Shown here piece by piece: positions 23,644-35,689 of a DNA stretch of 64,000 bases. A program made the position numbers and the translations under genes. Origin of the DNA: Megamerina dolium (taxonomy: Eukaryota; Arthropoda; Insecta; Diptera; Megamerinidae); the NCBI GenBank assembly GCA_963854835.1, contig OY978527.1:16997584-17061583 (forward strand), written 5' to 3'. Numbering within the stretch: position 1 is the first letter of the stretch; each line of letters starts with the position of its first letter. Under the pieces are notes generated by a model that did not search any database, was not told where the DNA came from, and saw only the letters and a list, made by a program, of their open reading frames with translations.

Positions 23644-25745
23644 CTTTCTTATATTTTTTAATTGTTGCTCATTCACAATGGACACATATTTGCACAAACA
23701 AACACGTTGTTCGTTCATGTTGATGCAAATGCAATGAACCGTGAACCAAATGTGATGAAAATAAAAATGGAGTAAAAATACGAAACAATAACAACAAAAT
23801 GACAAATGAAATGAAATAAATGCTGATATGAACACGGGGGGTTTGGACGGGGAATCTCAAGTCAGCAAGTTTGATTATTATGTGGAGCACAATCAAATAA
23901 TAGATAAACGGATAAATGAATAGTTTGTGTGACAATTTATTGACTTGTTGTATGTTATGTTTGATGCACAATTGATTGACTTGTATGTTACTCGTAATGA
24001 GTGGGTGTGTTCACTACCCTCTAGCGTACGTAAGGTGAAAATTGCAAGTGGAAGAGAGTAAAAAAAAAAAAGTGAAATTTTTAACAATCACAGCAGTAAT
24101 AATAAAAACTATTCAATTTATGCCAATATTTTTTATTATTGTTTGTTTGTTATTAGCGTTGTTTTGAGTAAAAGTCATTCATTGTAACACGACAACATGT
24201 TTTGTAAATAAGTATTTATTGTCGAATGAATAAAAAAAAAAAGAACACACAACGCAAAATAAATTACAAAATACGCAATTACAAATATGTATGAAAAATA
24301 AAAACAAAGTCGAAAAGAGAATAACATTATGACATGAGAGAGGGCGGACTTTTACACAAATGACGATTGGTAAAACGATTTTAGTAGCGTCTAAATACGC
24401 GTGTGTGTCATATTTAAGTAGAGATTGGATAATAATGGCAATGATTTAATACTACATCTTTCGAGTACATAATTTAGTAGTATGTAGGTACATAAGTACT
24501 ATTTTAAAAATAATAATTTGTGCAAATGGAATTTAATTTCATGCTTTAATGCCATCTTAAGGGCCGATGATGTGTTTTTTTTTTTTATAGAAATTGATTA
24601 GTTAAAATCCATCGGCACTAGGGATCTTGCTCTTCATAAGAAATATAAGAAATGCAAATTAATTGCTTCAAAGTCGGGACTTGTTAAAAAATAATGCGTA
24701 GTAAGCTTCTCTAATGGGGTTTCTTGTTCTTTGTTAATTTCTTACTATTTCGCCTCATATTAACACCTTGTAACCGAGATTACATACACAATTAAACGAT
24801 AAAAGTATAAATGGGAGCACCTTGAACTATCAAAATGAAAAAAAAAAAAAGAAAACATTACTTCCCCACCCTTCATTGTCGCAATAAAAAAAAAAAAAAA
24901 TGACCTAACAAAAGCATGCGAAGCAAATAAATATTTATTGTAAGTAGATACCTGATAATGTGTGTAACGTGTGTCCTAATTTTCATTTAAATATTTATGC
25001 GTGCACCTACATACTCGTACATATGTATGTACATTCCTACCTACATACAGCAAGCATTACAGCACAAACAACAAGTACTCGTAATAATAACAGTATGTAT
25101 ATGAACAAGTACTTATTGTATTTCTATAATGTACTAGTAGTACTCTACTGGTAATGACGATGAGAAGGCAACACGTACATACTACATAGTACATATTATA
25201 TGATCAAGAACAGTTGTGTTGTATAAGAGTGAGAAGCAGAGCAGTAACAATAAGAAAAATTGTGCATTTATGCGAAATCATATCAGATAAGAGACTTGAT
25301 GCTATGCATTTGATGGCTTTCTTTTTATATGTATAAAATATAATCTGTTATTTGTCACTACTCTGAGCTGAATTTGTATGTCGCCAAATTCAATGTCGTC
25401 AGCATACATACGTGTCATTGACAGTTGCGAGTAAAAACTTTGGCTACGCTTCTCTTTCAGTATTGTTGAATCAGTTTAATTCTAATTGAATTTGTGGGAA
25501 TATATTAGTAATAGCTGAGCTGCTTATCCGAAAACCATTTCCAAAGAACTTTTATGGTAAATTTTTACGGTTTACCGAAGCAAACCACTTGCAAAATCAG
25601 TTTTTGATGTTTATCTTTGCTAAAAAAAAAAAAAAAGAGGTTGAAATCTTTGTCGATTGCAATTGCCAATTCATCTGGTAGTAACAATTTGCCATGGAAA
25701 AGCTTCTAAAAGAATTCTGGGACAAAACTCAAAAAAAAAAAAAGT

Positions 25746-25905
25746 GATATCGCAAGAGTTCTGCCGTTCGGAAACGGCTAAAATAAGTAGGTACTCTTCT
25801 AATACTGTCCAAAAATTTAACACGCATCACAGTAATGGAAGAGAAGCTTGGCCAAAGTGTCCTTCGGGGCTTATAAGTGCCACATATGTATGTGTACAAG
25901 GTTTC
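25746..25905 (+). repeat. Dispersed repeat, copy 1
   Basis: Shares successive blocks with copies at 34226-34375 and 50727-50905 (minus strand). The blocks are GTTCTGCCGTTCGGAAACGG, CTTCTAATACTGTCCAAA, TTTAACACGCAT, TAATGGAAGAGAAGCTTGGC and TTCGGGGCTTATAAGTGCC, ending in a short AT/GT run. No coding capacity; a SINE-like or MITE family is possible, but no TIR or tRNA box is clear. Confidence 0.65.
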
Positions 25906-27848
25906 TGCCGTTCAGTGCCGTGCTGCAACCAGGTCATGAAAGTGCTCAAGAACCTTAAAATTGTAGCGTTTGCTTTTTTTTTATATACTAGGGTGAACTC
26001 TGCTTTTTAATTGCCCTAAAATAACACTTGTTGACAAGCCTTATGCTCTGAACATGGTCTCTTATTACTTGTTTTATGCTGATTCCAAGGTCAGCAAAGT
26101 GCCCAATACTCTTAAAATTATGTACGAGTATAATCCCCATTTACCGTTAGGCTCATTCATCGTAGCTCACTCTCTAGTTTTGAGAATGCTTAACATATCA
26201 GAAGAAGAAGAAGCTATAATAATTTTTGATAAACCACCTTTTCGGTGTAAATTTGAAATTTCATTAAGCAAACAAACATTTCAATTTAACCATGTAACGT
26301 ACATAGTACTTCTCTAACGGTGTTTAAATTTTCTTTTCGTTTTCCTTTTCTTTCTTATTTTTTTATTATTGTTTTTATGTTTTAATGTTTTTTGACCGTA
26401 ACACAATTGTTGGATATGAGCATATTTTTATGATTGTTATTAAAAAGATATACTATCAACACCAACAACAACAACAACAGCATCTCTCTTCATCTCTCAA
26501 TTTCTCACTATATAACACACAAACATGCCTGCTTATTTACATACATACAGGTAGTCAGTCTTTGTTGTATGGAAAAACTTTACGTTATGTATTTCCTTTT
26601 TATGTTTCTCACCGTACGTCGCCCATCACCCTTTTGCATTTACGATGGTATCATGACTAGCCATCACCCTTCAATAAACGACATTAGTTCGTATACGATG
26701 CCTCTTCTTCTTCTTCTTCTTCTTTCGACTAAAACTACCCAATTGGAAAAAGTTTTGTTTTTTGCCATGTTAATCAAGAATGAATATTATGTTGCCATTT
26801 TCACATGCTCGGTAATCGAAGAGGTAATATGTAAATACTATTCTGTGCAAGTGTAATTCGTACCTGATTCAACACTGTTCAAACACTGCTTTTATGCAAT
26901 AAAACAATTTATTAATCAATACTTGTATTTACAACCACTTTTTCAATGCAGGTACTTTAATTTAATTGGCGATTCCATTGTTCAAAATGCGCTCGCTGTT
27001 GTTCGAATGTTTTTGATCCAAACTGTGAATGTGTTTTTGAAAAGTGGCAACGCTGTTTTTGTGGTTTTTCTTGAATTTGTTTCTTTGCATATTCTAATGC
27101 AAAAAATTTCCATGTTGCTTTTGGTAAACATGCATTATCGACTTTCGCACTGGGTACTTGTACCCAATACAATATACACATACACACATTATATGGTAAG
27201 TTTTACATCTCCATATCACGAAATCTGTGTAGTCTTTGCGAGCTCTTCGTTTTAGGTTTACTCTATGTGTGTTTAAATTTTTTTTTTTTATTGTGCAATA
27301 CAATTCTTGCTTCATTCGTTTGAATTTGCTTAGTTGTTGTTGTTTCATATATATTCCTCTTTGCCAACTGACATTCGTTACATTTCGTTTATTGTTGTTG
27401 TTGTTGTTGTTCATACAATATATAAATTTTCGCAATACATATTCTCTTCTCTTGCACCTCTAATGCACGACAACGACTTGTAGTAGATTTGTCGGTTTTC
27501 TCTTCTTCTTCTTCTTCTGTTGAACTCTATTACATACAACGCTACTGTTGTTTCATCCTCATCGTCGTCGTCATCGTCATTGTTGATGTTGTTGTTATGT
27601 ATCTCTATTTATGGGAAAAGCGTACCTATGCATTCTCACTGATTGTTTGTAGGAATGTAATTCTAGCTGACTGAGGCTTACTGGTATGTCGGCTAGCTAG
27701 CAATGTACCTATAAACATGCATAAAATCGCCACAATTCATGTCATGTTGTAATATGTTGTGCTATGCTTATGCCTTGATAGTTATCCAGCAATAACGTTA
27801 CTACCGCAACATCAGACAAGTGCACTACGCTATGGAAAAGTTATAATG

Positions 27849-27872
27849 CAGAGAGAGAGAGAGAGAGAGAGT
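27849..27872 (+). repeat. (GA)n microsatellite
   Basis: Perfect GA run of about 12 units in the tara intron, 600 bases upstream of exon 2. Confidence 0.9.
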
Positions 27873-28275
27873 AAGGTGTAGGGTTTGTTAGAATTTATAT
27901 GTTTTACAAACGAACCATTGCCATTGGATTGAATTAAAGTTGAATCATTGTTGTTGTTTTCATGTCGAAATTTTAGCATAAATACTATACCCCCTCGTAC
28001 GACCTTTTGTATTTGATTATTGATGAAAAGAAAGAAGCAGCATTATACCCCCGTTGATTGTACATTCGTGCGATGTATGGTGGGTGTTGAATTGGTTCGT
28101 GTCTGTGCTTTCAATATATGAAATTGTAATTCAATCTTTGTACGGTGTATGGTGGTTCAACAAAATTTGTGACAATCAATCATTTATCAATATGGTGCCG
28201 TTATGACTCTTATTCATATTGGGAGAAAGTGTTTTTCATTTAATTATTTCATTTTTGGTTTTTCCTAATATTATT

Positions 28276-28358
28276 CAGGGCCGTTTTCACAGTAGCAAAT
28301 TAACCCATAGAATAGAGTTAACTAATAGTTTTGCCATTGAAAACGAAAATGGCCCTTA
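28276..28358. mobile_element. Candidate 83-bp mini-MITE
   Basis: The left end CAGGGCCGTTTTCAC is matched in inverted form by GAAAACGAAAATGGCCCTTA at the right end. The AGGGCC-TTTTC block pairs with one mismatch, and the right copy carries a small insertion. A CAGGG start is usual for hAT-type ends. No convincing target duplication is visible. It lies about 115 bases before the exon 2 acceptor. Confidence 0.4.
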
Positions 28359-28473
28359 GTGTTTAAAATATGACATAAATGTGAAATTAATGATGATTTT
28401 ATGAATAAACTACTCATACATATATTATATGATACTTAACAAATTGTATATTTTTCATCTTATTCAATTTCAG

Positions 28474-29785
28474 GTCTGAGATTGCACCGGAAACTGCACA
28501 TGAGAATATATTCAATCCATATAATAATAATTGCAATATTGAGGGTTCATCATCAAACCAACATCATCAACAATTATCAAATAAATTATCTTCCACTGTA
28601 TCACATTACCAACAACAACAGCAACAGCATGATTCCGCCATTAATGTCAATAATAGTAATTCCTCGTCATTGCGTTCCTCCATGTCCAATATGGATTATC
28701 AACTACAACAACAGCAGCAGCAGCATCAACAGCAATCGAATAGGCACTCACAGTCGCATATCAACTCGTGCTCCTCCAATATTGCAGCAGCCATCAGTAC
28801 AATCTCAACTAATGCCACCAATAGTTTGTCAGCACCATCATTATCATCATCATCATCTGCCAGCTCATCCTTATCATATTCGTCATCGTCGTCGTCGTCG
28901 TCGTCGTTATATTCGTCCTGCTCCTCCGCCTCCGCCTCCTCCTCCTCGTCCTCGTCAATGCAGACAACGTCCGCCACCTTCAGCACCAACACTCATCAGA
29001 ATAATTATACCTCATCATCGGCATCAGCAGCAGTAACAACGACATTATCCAGCACATCGCGTAAACGTCATCTGTCCAGTAACAATCTTGATAAAGATTT
29101 GGAAATACTCGATCGTGAGCTGAATGCTATCAATGCACCAATGCCACTAATCGATCCAGAAATAACACAAGGTGCCGAGCAATTGGAGAAGGCAATGATT
29201 TCGTCACGTAAACGGTTGCGTAGCGAAGAAGAAAGTGATCGTTTAGTACGTGAGGCGCTCTCACAATTCTATATACCACAACAACGTTTAATTTCGGCCA
29301 TTGAAGATTGTCCAATTGATGTGGTTGGCGGTGTTAGCTATATTGGCTGTGGTGTCATGCAAAGCAATAATAGTTTCATGTACATGAGCAATGGTATAAG
29401 CAGCAGTGGTTTCGGTGCTGTAGTCGGTGGTAGTGGTTATGGTGGTTTTGGTATTGGCGGTGCAGCTGTTGTAGGCGGCGTTGGCAGCAGTGTTGCTGGC
29501 AGCGGTGGCATGGCCAGCAAACGTATGAAATTGATGAATGGTGGTTGTGGTAGTAGTGGCGCCAGTGCTTATGGTGTCTCGCAAGATTTGGTCGATTTAG
29601 ATTTCGATATCAACAATCATCAAACACAAAAGGAATTTGAAGTAATTATGGATGCACTGCGTTTGGGTACACCAAGCCCAACACCAAGTATGGGTAGTGA
29701 TTCGTGCGGTCAAGCGGCCATGATGAGCGAATCGGTGTCGGCAAGTGTTTATCACAATTTAGTTGTTACATCATTGGAGACATGA
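28474..29785 (+). CDS. tara: taranis coding exon 2 (C-terminal part)
   Basis: Terminal coding exon, entered in phase 2; it completes a Lys codon and continues [13 protein letters not shown]. With exon 1 the protein is about 641 residues. Its first half is Gln/His-rich and then very Ser-rich, encoded by CAA/CAG and TCA/TCG runs. A conserved-looking block follows: [15 protein letters not shown], then [17 protein letters not shown], a basic [18 protein letters not shown], then FYIPQQRL. A Gly-rich loop precedes the tail [11 protein letters not shown] and [20 protein letters not shown], which fits the acidic C-terminal activation or PHD/bromodomain-interacting region of SERTAD-type proteins. The stop is TGA. 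Reading past the acceptor upstream meets intron sequence, so the 28474 junction is preferred. Confidence 0.85.
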
Positions 29786-31556
29786 AAGTATCAGTAAAAT
29801 GTTTGTAACACTCATACTCACACAGACGCACAGAAATTGGGAGCAACGATTTTATGATTGGCGGGGGAATAATTAATAAAAAAATTTTATTGCAATTGAA
29901 TAATACAATTTGTGTACATACAAATGTGTACTCGTACATACATACATACAATTTACATAGCATATAAAGAAAGGAAAATTTAGATTTACAACATGAAAAC
30001 ATTTTTATTTGATTTCATGATTTTTATTCGGGCATAGAATTTTAAGTAAAAAATTTTTAAATGTCTGTATTATATTTAGCAAAATATTTTTTAAGTCATT
30101 CATTTGTGTTAGCTATTTGATAAACAAAGGAAAACAATGATTATCTAATATAGAATATTTTTATGCACATACATATATGATGCATACATGAGAAAATTAA
30201 GCAAATACAAGCAAACATATTGTATAATTATGATAATTATTAAGAAGAATTTACTTATATACATTTTTTACATGGAACAATATATATATGTATATATATA
30301 TATATATCGATATATTGATGATATACATACATACATACATACAATGCAATTTAAGCAAACTTTTCTATTTGAATTTTTTGTTTGTTTTTGTTTAAATTGT
30401 TTTGTTTTTCTATTTACATATTGTATTTTTTTATTTTATTTTATTTTTTTTTTGTAAGAAAACTCTTAAAATCAAAGAATATTTATAGTCAGAATGGAAA
30501 ACAAGAATATAATACAGTCGGGTTAGACTACGGAAAAATTTGAGGAAAAAAATTGTTTGTAAAAGAAAATCATATCAAATAATTTCATTTATAAAAAACG
30601 TTTGCAGAATATTATTTGCGCAAATATGTGTTTGACTCGAATTTGTGCAGTCTAATCGTAGCTTTACAATATTGTTTGTGGATACATGCACACACACACA
30701 CACACACACACACAATATTTACATTCTCTGGTTACACATGATTAGCTATCGTGAAAAAAAAAGAAAGAATGAATAAGAAGAGAACATAGCATACATCCAA
30801 TATGTTCACTATATTTTGTTTTGTTTTGTTTTGTTCATATCTTTATGATTGCCTTTTTTTTTTTTTTTGTTTTACGTACATAATTTGTTTTTTGTTCATT
30901 TCTAAAATTAATAATTATAATTATAATAATTATAGATAATATTCAATGACGAATCTTAACGTTTTGTTACTTACATACATACTTGCAATATGTTCCACTC
31001 ACAACAAAGAATTAAAGTAGAAGGGGCGGGCGAGGGTTTAGGGTGAGTAATCGCAAATATGTTTGTATGTATAAAGCAAATTTGCCAACTAAAAGTCTTG
31101 TTCCACAAAACAAATTATTATGAAAACTACATTCTACTATTTACTTAAGATTTATATATGTAAGGTACATATTTATATTGAAAGAATTGAATTTGCAATA
31201 GTTACACACACATACGTACGTACCGAAGAAATACACACGTACAATAGATTATGTAATATGGCAGTTTCCTAGTCATCAATCAGAATAATATGTACATTTT
31301 TTCAATACATACCGACAGAAGCACACACTCACACACAATGTTTCCGGTTCACACTTCTATGGCTGGGAGTGAGAGATAGAGACAGAGCATATGAACCAAC
31401 GGAACTTTGCACGACACTGTAAAGGCTCAAACGCATAATAAGCATTTCTTGCAACAACAACAAATTCAGGCAAAAAAAAAAACAATAATTAATAAAAAAA
31501 AATACCACAATAATTTTTATTACAATGAGAGAAGGAAATCATTATTAAGTACTCCC
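29786..31556 (+). other. tara 3' UTR and downstream flank
   Basis: AT-rich, no gene. An AATAAA at 29875-29880, 90 bases past the stop, is a candidate proximal poly(A) signal. The following 1.5 kb contains TA, CA and TACA runs and could be a longer 3' UTR. The ends of the transcript cannot be fixed from sequence alone. Confidence 0.45.
30689..30714 (+). repeat. (CA)n microsatellite
   Basis: Perfect CA run of 12-13 units downstream of tara. Confidence 0.9.
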
Positions 31557-31985
31557 ATACCTCGCTATACGGCCATACTTTACATGATATTTGGATAGAC
31601 TTTTTTTTTTTTTTTACTTTTTCGGTTTACGCTCCAAATTTGGCAATGTCGTAATTTTTTTTTTTTATTGAAATATATTTTAAATCTACTTGAATTCCTT
31701 ACAATTTGCAATTTGCAATTTGCAATAATGTTGAGAAAGTGACAAAGAATGTTTCAATATTATTATAAATATTTAAAAAAACTCATTCAATCTTAATTTA
31801 TTCCACGAATTGTTGTTCTTTTCGATAAAAAAAACAGTTTGCTCTTTAAATTTGTAGCAAAATTACTACTTTTTCCTTAATCCCAAATTGTTCTATAAAA
31901 CAATTGCACTGACTTCAATTGGGTTTGTATGGATTTGTCTCAAAATAATTGATTCTTTTCATTTTACGGCCGTATAGCGAGGTAT
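31557..31985. mobile_element. 429-bp MITE with 18-bp perfect TIRs
   Basis: ATACCTCGCTATACGGCC at 31557-31574 is the exact reverse complement of 31968-31985. The interior is AT-rich and non-coding. If the outermost TA on each side is the target duplication, the inverted repeat starts CCTCGC and the element fits the TA-inserting Tc1/mariner superfamily. That reading is inference, because the outer bases could also be part of the repeat. Confidence 0.75.
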
Positions 31986-33446
31986 ATGTGTAGTATAAAT
32001 TTAACGTACTGCTGCATGATTTCTGATAATTATGATGTGAAATATCAGAATTTTACAGTAGGTCTGATTTAAAGCTGCTGCGTGAAAACGGAAATTGTAC
32101 AAAAACACAAACTAAATGATTGAATTAAAATATTTTGGAGTTAGCTAAACTAAAATAAAGTATAAAGTTTCTTTCTAATCGAAGAACATTTCATTTAAAT
32201 GAAGGTTTTTCAATTCAAATCGCTATTAAACTTATTGTTGAAACACGCAGCAGACTCACAACTCGATTTACACAAAATGTTGCCTTTAAAATTTGCATTT
32301 TTGTGTTGCATTCAATATCGAATCACAAAATGTTGCTCCATAATTGAACTTCAGATGCTTTGAGCCAACTAATATGTATTTGCGCCTTTATACACAAGCA
32401 TAAAATAGTACACCAATTATATGTTATTCATTTTCTTCATCTACATCATCATATACACTGTATATTATAAACCAAATCAAGAATAATATATGTATGTGCA
32501 TACTTACATAGATAATCTTCAAATTGTAATTTTAAAAAAGAAAAGAAAATGGTTTCTTTTTGTGAACACCTTACAAAAAAAACATTGTCAATCATAGCTG
32601 TGCAAAAGAAATTATATAAAGGTACTGGCATAATACTGGTAATGCGGCAATTATGTTGTGCTTGATTTTGTATTTTGTGAGGCGATAATGTTGGAGAAGA
32701 AGAGGGGAAAAAAGAAAGCAGTATTTCATTTTTGCTCTTACTATTACTGTATTTTTGTATTACTACTAAGTGTGCGTATAATTTGCAATGTGTACATATG
32801 CAATCAGGGTTGATTGAGAATAAACAAACAATAACTTGGTTTTTTTTTTTTTTTTATAATGTGCGCCTCTTTAATTTCGGATTTATATGCATAAAGTGCA
32901 ATTAGAAATATATGAAAGAAAATATATAATTAACAAGTCGAAAATATGTACAATTATTTTTGTTGCCACCAATAAATTTTTATCATCACCACACCACCAC
33001 CAGCACCAATTAAAGCCTCAAAAACAACAAAAATCAAATGCTAAAAATGTATATTTTTGTTGCAAATGTTCATTTCAAATACAATAAATAAATAAATATA
33101 TATATATATATAATAAATTATGGAGAAGAAAAAACTCAAACACGACAAACAAATAAACAAAAAAAATTATGTAGTTAAAGAAATGAAAAATCCAACATTA
33201 TTGAGAATTTGTTTACTTCAAAGTATGGCTGTGATAGTACGTACATATTTATAACAAATAACAATATATATATAAGTTAATATTTTTTGAAATGTCAAAT
33301 TCAAGAAATCAATAAATCAAAACAAACAACTATCTTATCTATATAATAAAAGCTAAAATTGCATAAATGTAATTATACAAAACAAATAAAAAATAAAAAA
33401 TAAGAACAAAAAAAAAAAACAAGAAATAATTTTGAATAAGAACAAT
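31986..33446. other. Non-coding spacer
   Basis: AT-rich DNA with A and T homopolymer runs. I see no gene, TIR pair or tandem array I can support here. Confidence 0.5.
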
Positions 33447-33828
33447 ACGTATTAAGGGTGTATGCGAGTTCGCCTAAATTTTAGGATCTAAATTGATATG
33501 ACACTGGAGTATTACACCACTGCTTCGAAATTTCTTAAATGGAGAAATCAACAAAAAAACAAAAAAAAAAAATACATTATATGGCTTCTCTTTTTCTTAA
33601 CTTTTTTTTTACTATTTATTTTATTCTGTTTCAAAACGAAAAATTCGAAAATTCGCTAATCGAACTTCGCTGTCCTGTGGTAGTAATACAGTTTCAGTTT
33701 CTTCACGTCTAGTATTTAGGTATGAAAAGGTTGCTTCAAAATTTCCTAAATTGTTTCTATGCACTGCATAGAAACTCGCAATTTAGACACCACCAATTCA
33801 GGCCAACTCGCACACACCCTACGTATTG
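33447..33828. mobile_element. 366-bp hAT-type MITE with 8-bp TSD
   Basis: The element spans 33455-33820. Its left end AGGGTGTATGCGAGTTCGCC is matched by the reverse complement of the right end, AGGGTGTGTGCGAGTTGGCC; similarity continues for about 40 bases to a shared TCTAAATTG. It is flanked by ACGTATTA (33447-33454) and ACGTATTG (33821-33828), an 8-base duplication with one change, as hAT elements produce. Inside, GTTTCTATGC and GCATAGAAAC (33753-33775) form a perfect 10-bp stem with a 3-base loop. No coding capacity. Confidence 0.8.
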
Positions 33829-33970
33829 AATGCAAAAAAAAAAAAAAAACGAAAAATTTATTACAAAAAGAAAAACAAAAAAAAATTATGAAAAAGTAAG
33901 AAATTACTTGTAATTAAATAAGAAATAATTTTACAAATACATTATATACGTATAGCATACTAAATATAAA

Positions 33971-34098
33971 GGCGCATAGTCATAGTCGACTTTAAATAGC
34001 GTACTGTCACTTTTTGACTTATTTATCGTATAGAAATCTGTCAAAAATGTCAATATCATTTTTAAAGTCGATTTTATTTGGACTCTATGATTACGCGG
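33971..34098. mobile_element. Candidate 128-bp foldback element
   Basis: Left GCGCATAGTCATAG...TCGACTTTAAA is mirrored on the right by TTTAAAGTCGA...CTCTATGATTACGC. The inner 11-base blocks are perfectly complementary. No clear target duplication. Non-coding. Confidence 0.4.
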
Positions 34099-34225
34099 TA
34101 ACAAAGTAATTAAGTTGAAAAGGAAAAACGTAAAAATATTGTATAAAAAATGTTAAAAGCAAAAAGAAACAAAATGTAAAATTATTGTTCAGACATAAAT
34201 ACAATATATTTTCATTAGGGTATTT

Positions 34226-34309
34226 CCTTCTAATACTGTCGAAAATTTAACACGCACAATAGTAATGGAAGAGAAGCTCGGCCAATGAGCCCTTCGGGGC
34301 TTTAAGTGC

Positions 34310-34312
<3 letters not shown>
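34226..34312 (+). repeat. Dispersed repeat, copy 2
   Basis: Same family as 25746-25905: CTTCTAATACTGTCGAAA, TTTAACACGCACAATAG, GGAAGAGAAGCTCGGCCAA and CCTTCGGGGCTTTAAGTGCC, then directly into the long AT array. The AT array appears to be the expanded tail of the repeat. Confidence 0.65.

Positions 34313-34368
<56 letters not shown>
34313..34368 (+). repeat. (AT)n microsatellite, 28 units
   Basis: A perfect AT run of 56 bases immediately after the dispersed repeat. Confidence 0.95.
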
Positions 34369-34370
<2 letters not shown>

Positions 34371-34375
34371 CCTTA

Positions 34376-35450
34376 AGTGCGAGAGCTTGCGAAACTCGAA
34401 AATCTCGACATATTCCGAGGCGAATCGGCAGTTTTGACAGTTTGGGCGAGTTTTACTTTAGAAAATCAGTATTGTAATTTTGTGGAAACGTAAACATTTT
34501 AACAAAATAACAGAAATCTTCAGACGTTTGCGATTTTGCGTATTTTTCATAGAATTTTCGAGGTTTTTGAGTTTTTTGACGCATTTTCTTTCGACTTTGT
34601 AGGAATCACCCACATAGAACATATGCAATTAATTTAAGTTGTTTTTAATTTTGTTTTCAATTTTTATATAATGTTTTTGTTAATTTCAGTAAAATATTGA
34701 TTATATTTGAAAAATTTATGAATTACAAAAAGAAAAATTTGCCTTAATTTTGATTAAAAACAAAAAACAAAATTTTAATTTTTTATTTTCTATATTTGTA
34801 TGTATGTACATATGCGTTGAGCAATGTTTTCATTAAAATTTTTAATTCAAAATATTTTGTTATAAAAAAAAAAAGAAAAACAAATTTTTAAAATAATAAA
34901 AAAAAAAAAAGGAGAAATGCTATTACATCTAGTATATAGTCATTTTTTATATATTATAATTACTTTATTATAATGCTATTATGCTAATGACAATTAATAT
35001 TAAAACTATTACATATACATATGTACTTATGTACATATGTGCTTATATTTAATTTTAAATGATGAAGACACACACACACACAAAGTATATATAATATATA
35101 ATTATATATGTGAACTATTAAAACTATTGCTTAATTATGTATTATTACAACAAAAACAACAATTATCCAAATACTATATAAAACAAAACTGATGTTTTAA
35201 GTCATAAATAAAAGTATTGCATATTTGAAAAAAAAAAAAAAACGAAATTGTTTTCATTTCATTTGGCATATATTTATATAATATGAAGATCAATTTTGAT
35301 ATGCGAATGCAGATTTTATTAGAAAATGCATAAGTGTAAAAATATTGTGAGTGCGATGAAGGCAAATGGCGAGTAAACTGAGATCAAAGGTAAAAAAAAC
35401 TGAGAGTGAAATCAAGAAATAACTCCACAGCTAGCTGCCTTAAAGCCGCC
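34376..35450. other. Non-coding spacer
   Basis: AT-rich. A more balanced segment at 34380-34620 has several CTCGAAA/TTTCGAG and GCGA motifs, but no exact terminal repeats could be defined. No gene seen. Confidence 0.4.
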
Positions 35451-35454
35451 TCTA

Positions 35455-35643
35455 GGCTAGGATGAAATGTATGTCCAACGCCCCATTTTTTCCTGGTGTG
35501 CCTTCTGCGTGCCAATGGGTGCATCTACAGAGGAAGTGGTAAAGAGTGTCCTCCTCTTCCTCGTTGGGCGGTAAACCAAGCCTGGTAGTATGCCTACCCA
35601 CAATTACATCTACATTACTGATAGTTTTCCTACACATTTTCAA
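35455..35643 (-). pseudogene. LINE C-terminal fragment (post-RT Cys/His region)
   Basis: The minus strand encodes GRHTTRLGLPPNEEEEDTLY then HFLCRC. This resembles the zinc-finger-like segment after the reverse transcriptase in several insect LINEs (R..LGL..., then E..LYHFLC.CP). Only about 60 codons remain, and the frame is broken on both sides. It does not match either of the larger LINEs here closely, so it may be a third family. Confidence 0.5.
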
Positions 35644-35689
35644 TTATTAACCCCAACATTTCCCCAAAATATGCTTTAGGGGCTCTTAC

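Larger units (their letters stand above)
7320..28473 (+). other. tara intron, 21.2 kb
   Basis: The donor GTAAGT begins at 7320, and the acceptor TTCAATTTCAG ends at 28473. The join restores an AAG lysine codon and keeps the exon 2 frame open. No second host gene is visible inside. Most apparent ORFs here are low-complexity repeats. Recognisable contents, listed separately, are a minisatellite at 8.1-8.4 kb, several microsatellites, a mariner-type scrap at 19.9 kb, a DINE-like tail at 22.5-23.25 kb, a dispersed repeat at 25.75 kb and a mini-MITE at 28.28 kb. The remainder looks unique, AT-rich and non-coding; intronic enhancers would be expected but cannot be called by eye. Confidence 0.8.

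Noticed and set aside
24553..24620. AGGGCCGATG...CATCGGCAC inverted pair
   Set aside because: Only seven bases pair exactly across a T-rich loop; too weak to call a mobile element on its own.
26385..27435. Plus- and minus-strand ORFs of 90-140 codons in the tara intron
   Set aside because: Low complexity, many start from non-ATG or in simple repeats, no family resemblance and no splice logic.
28482..29036. 184-codon plus-strand ORF in another frame of tara exon 2
   Set aside because: It overlaps the true frame and is His/Pro/Arg repeat translated from CAT/CCG microsatellites; the splice-compatible frame is the other one.
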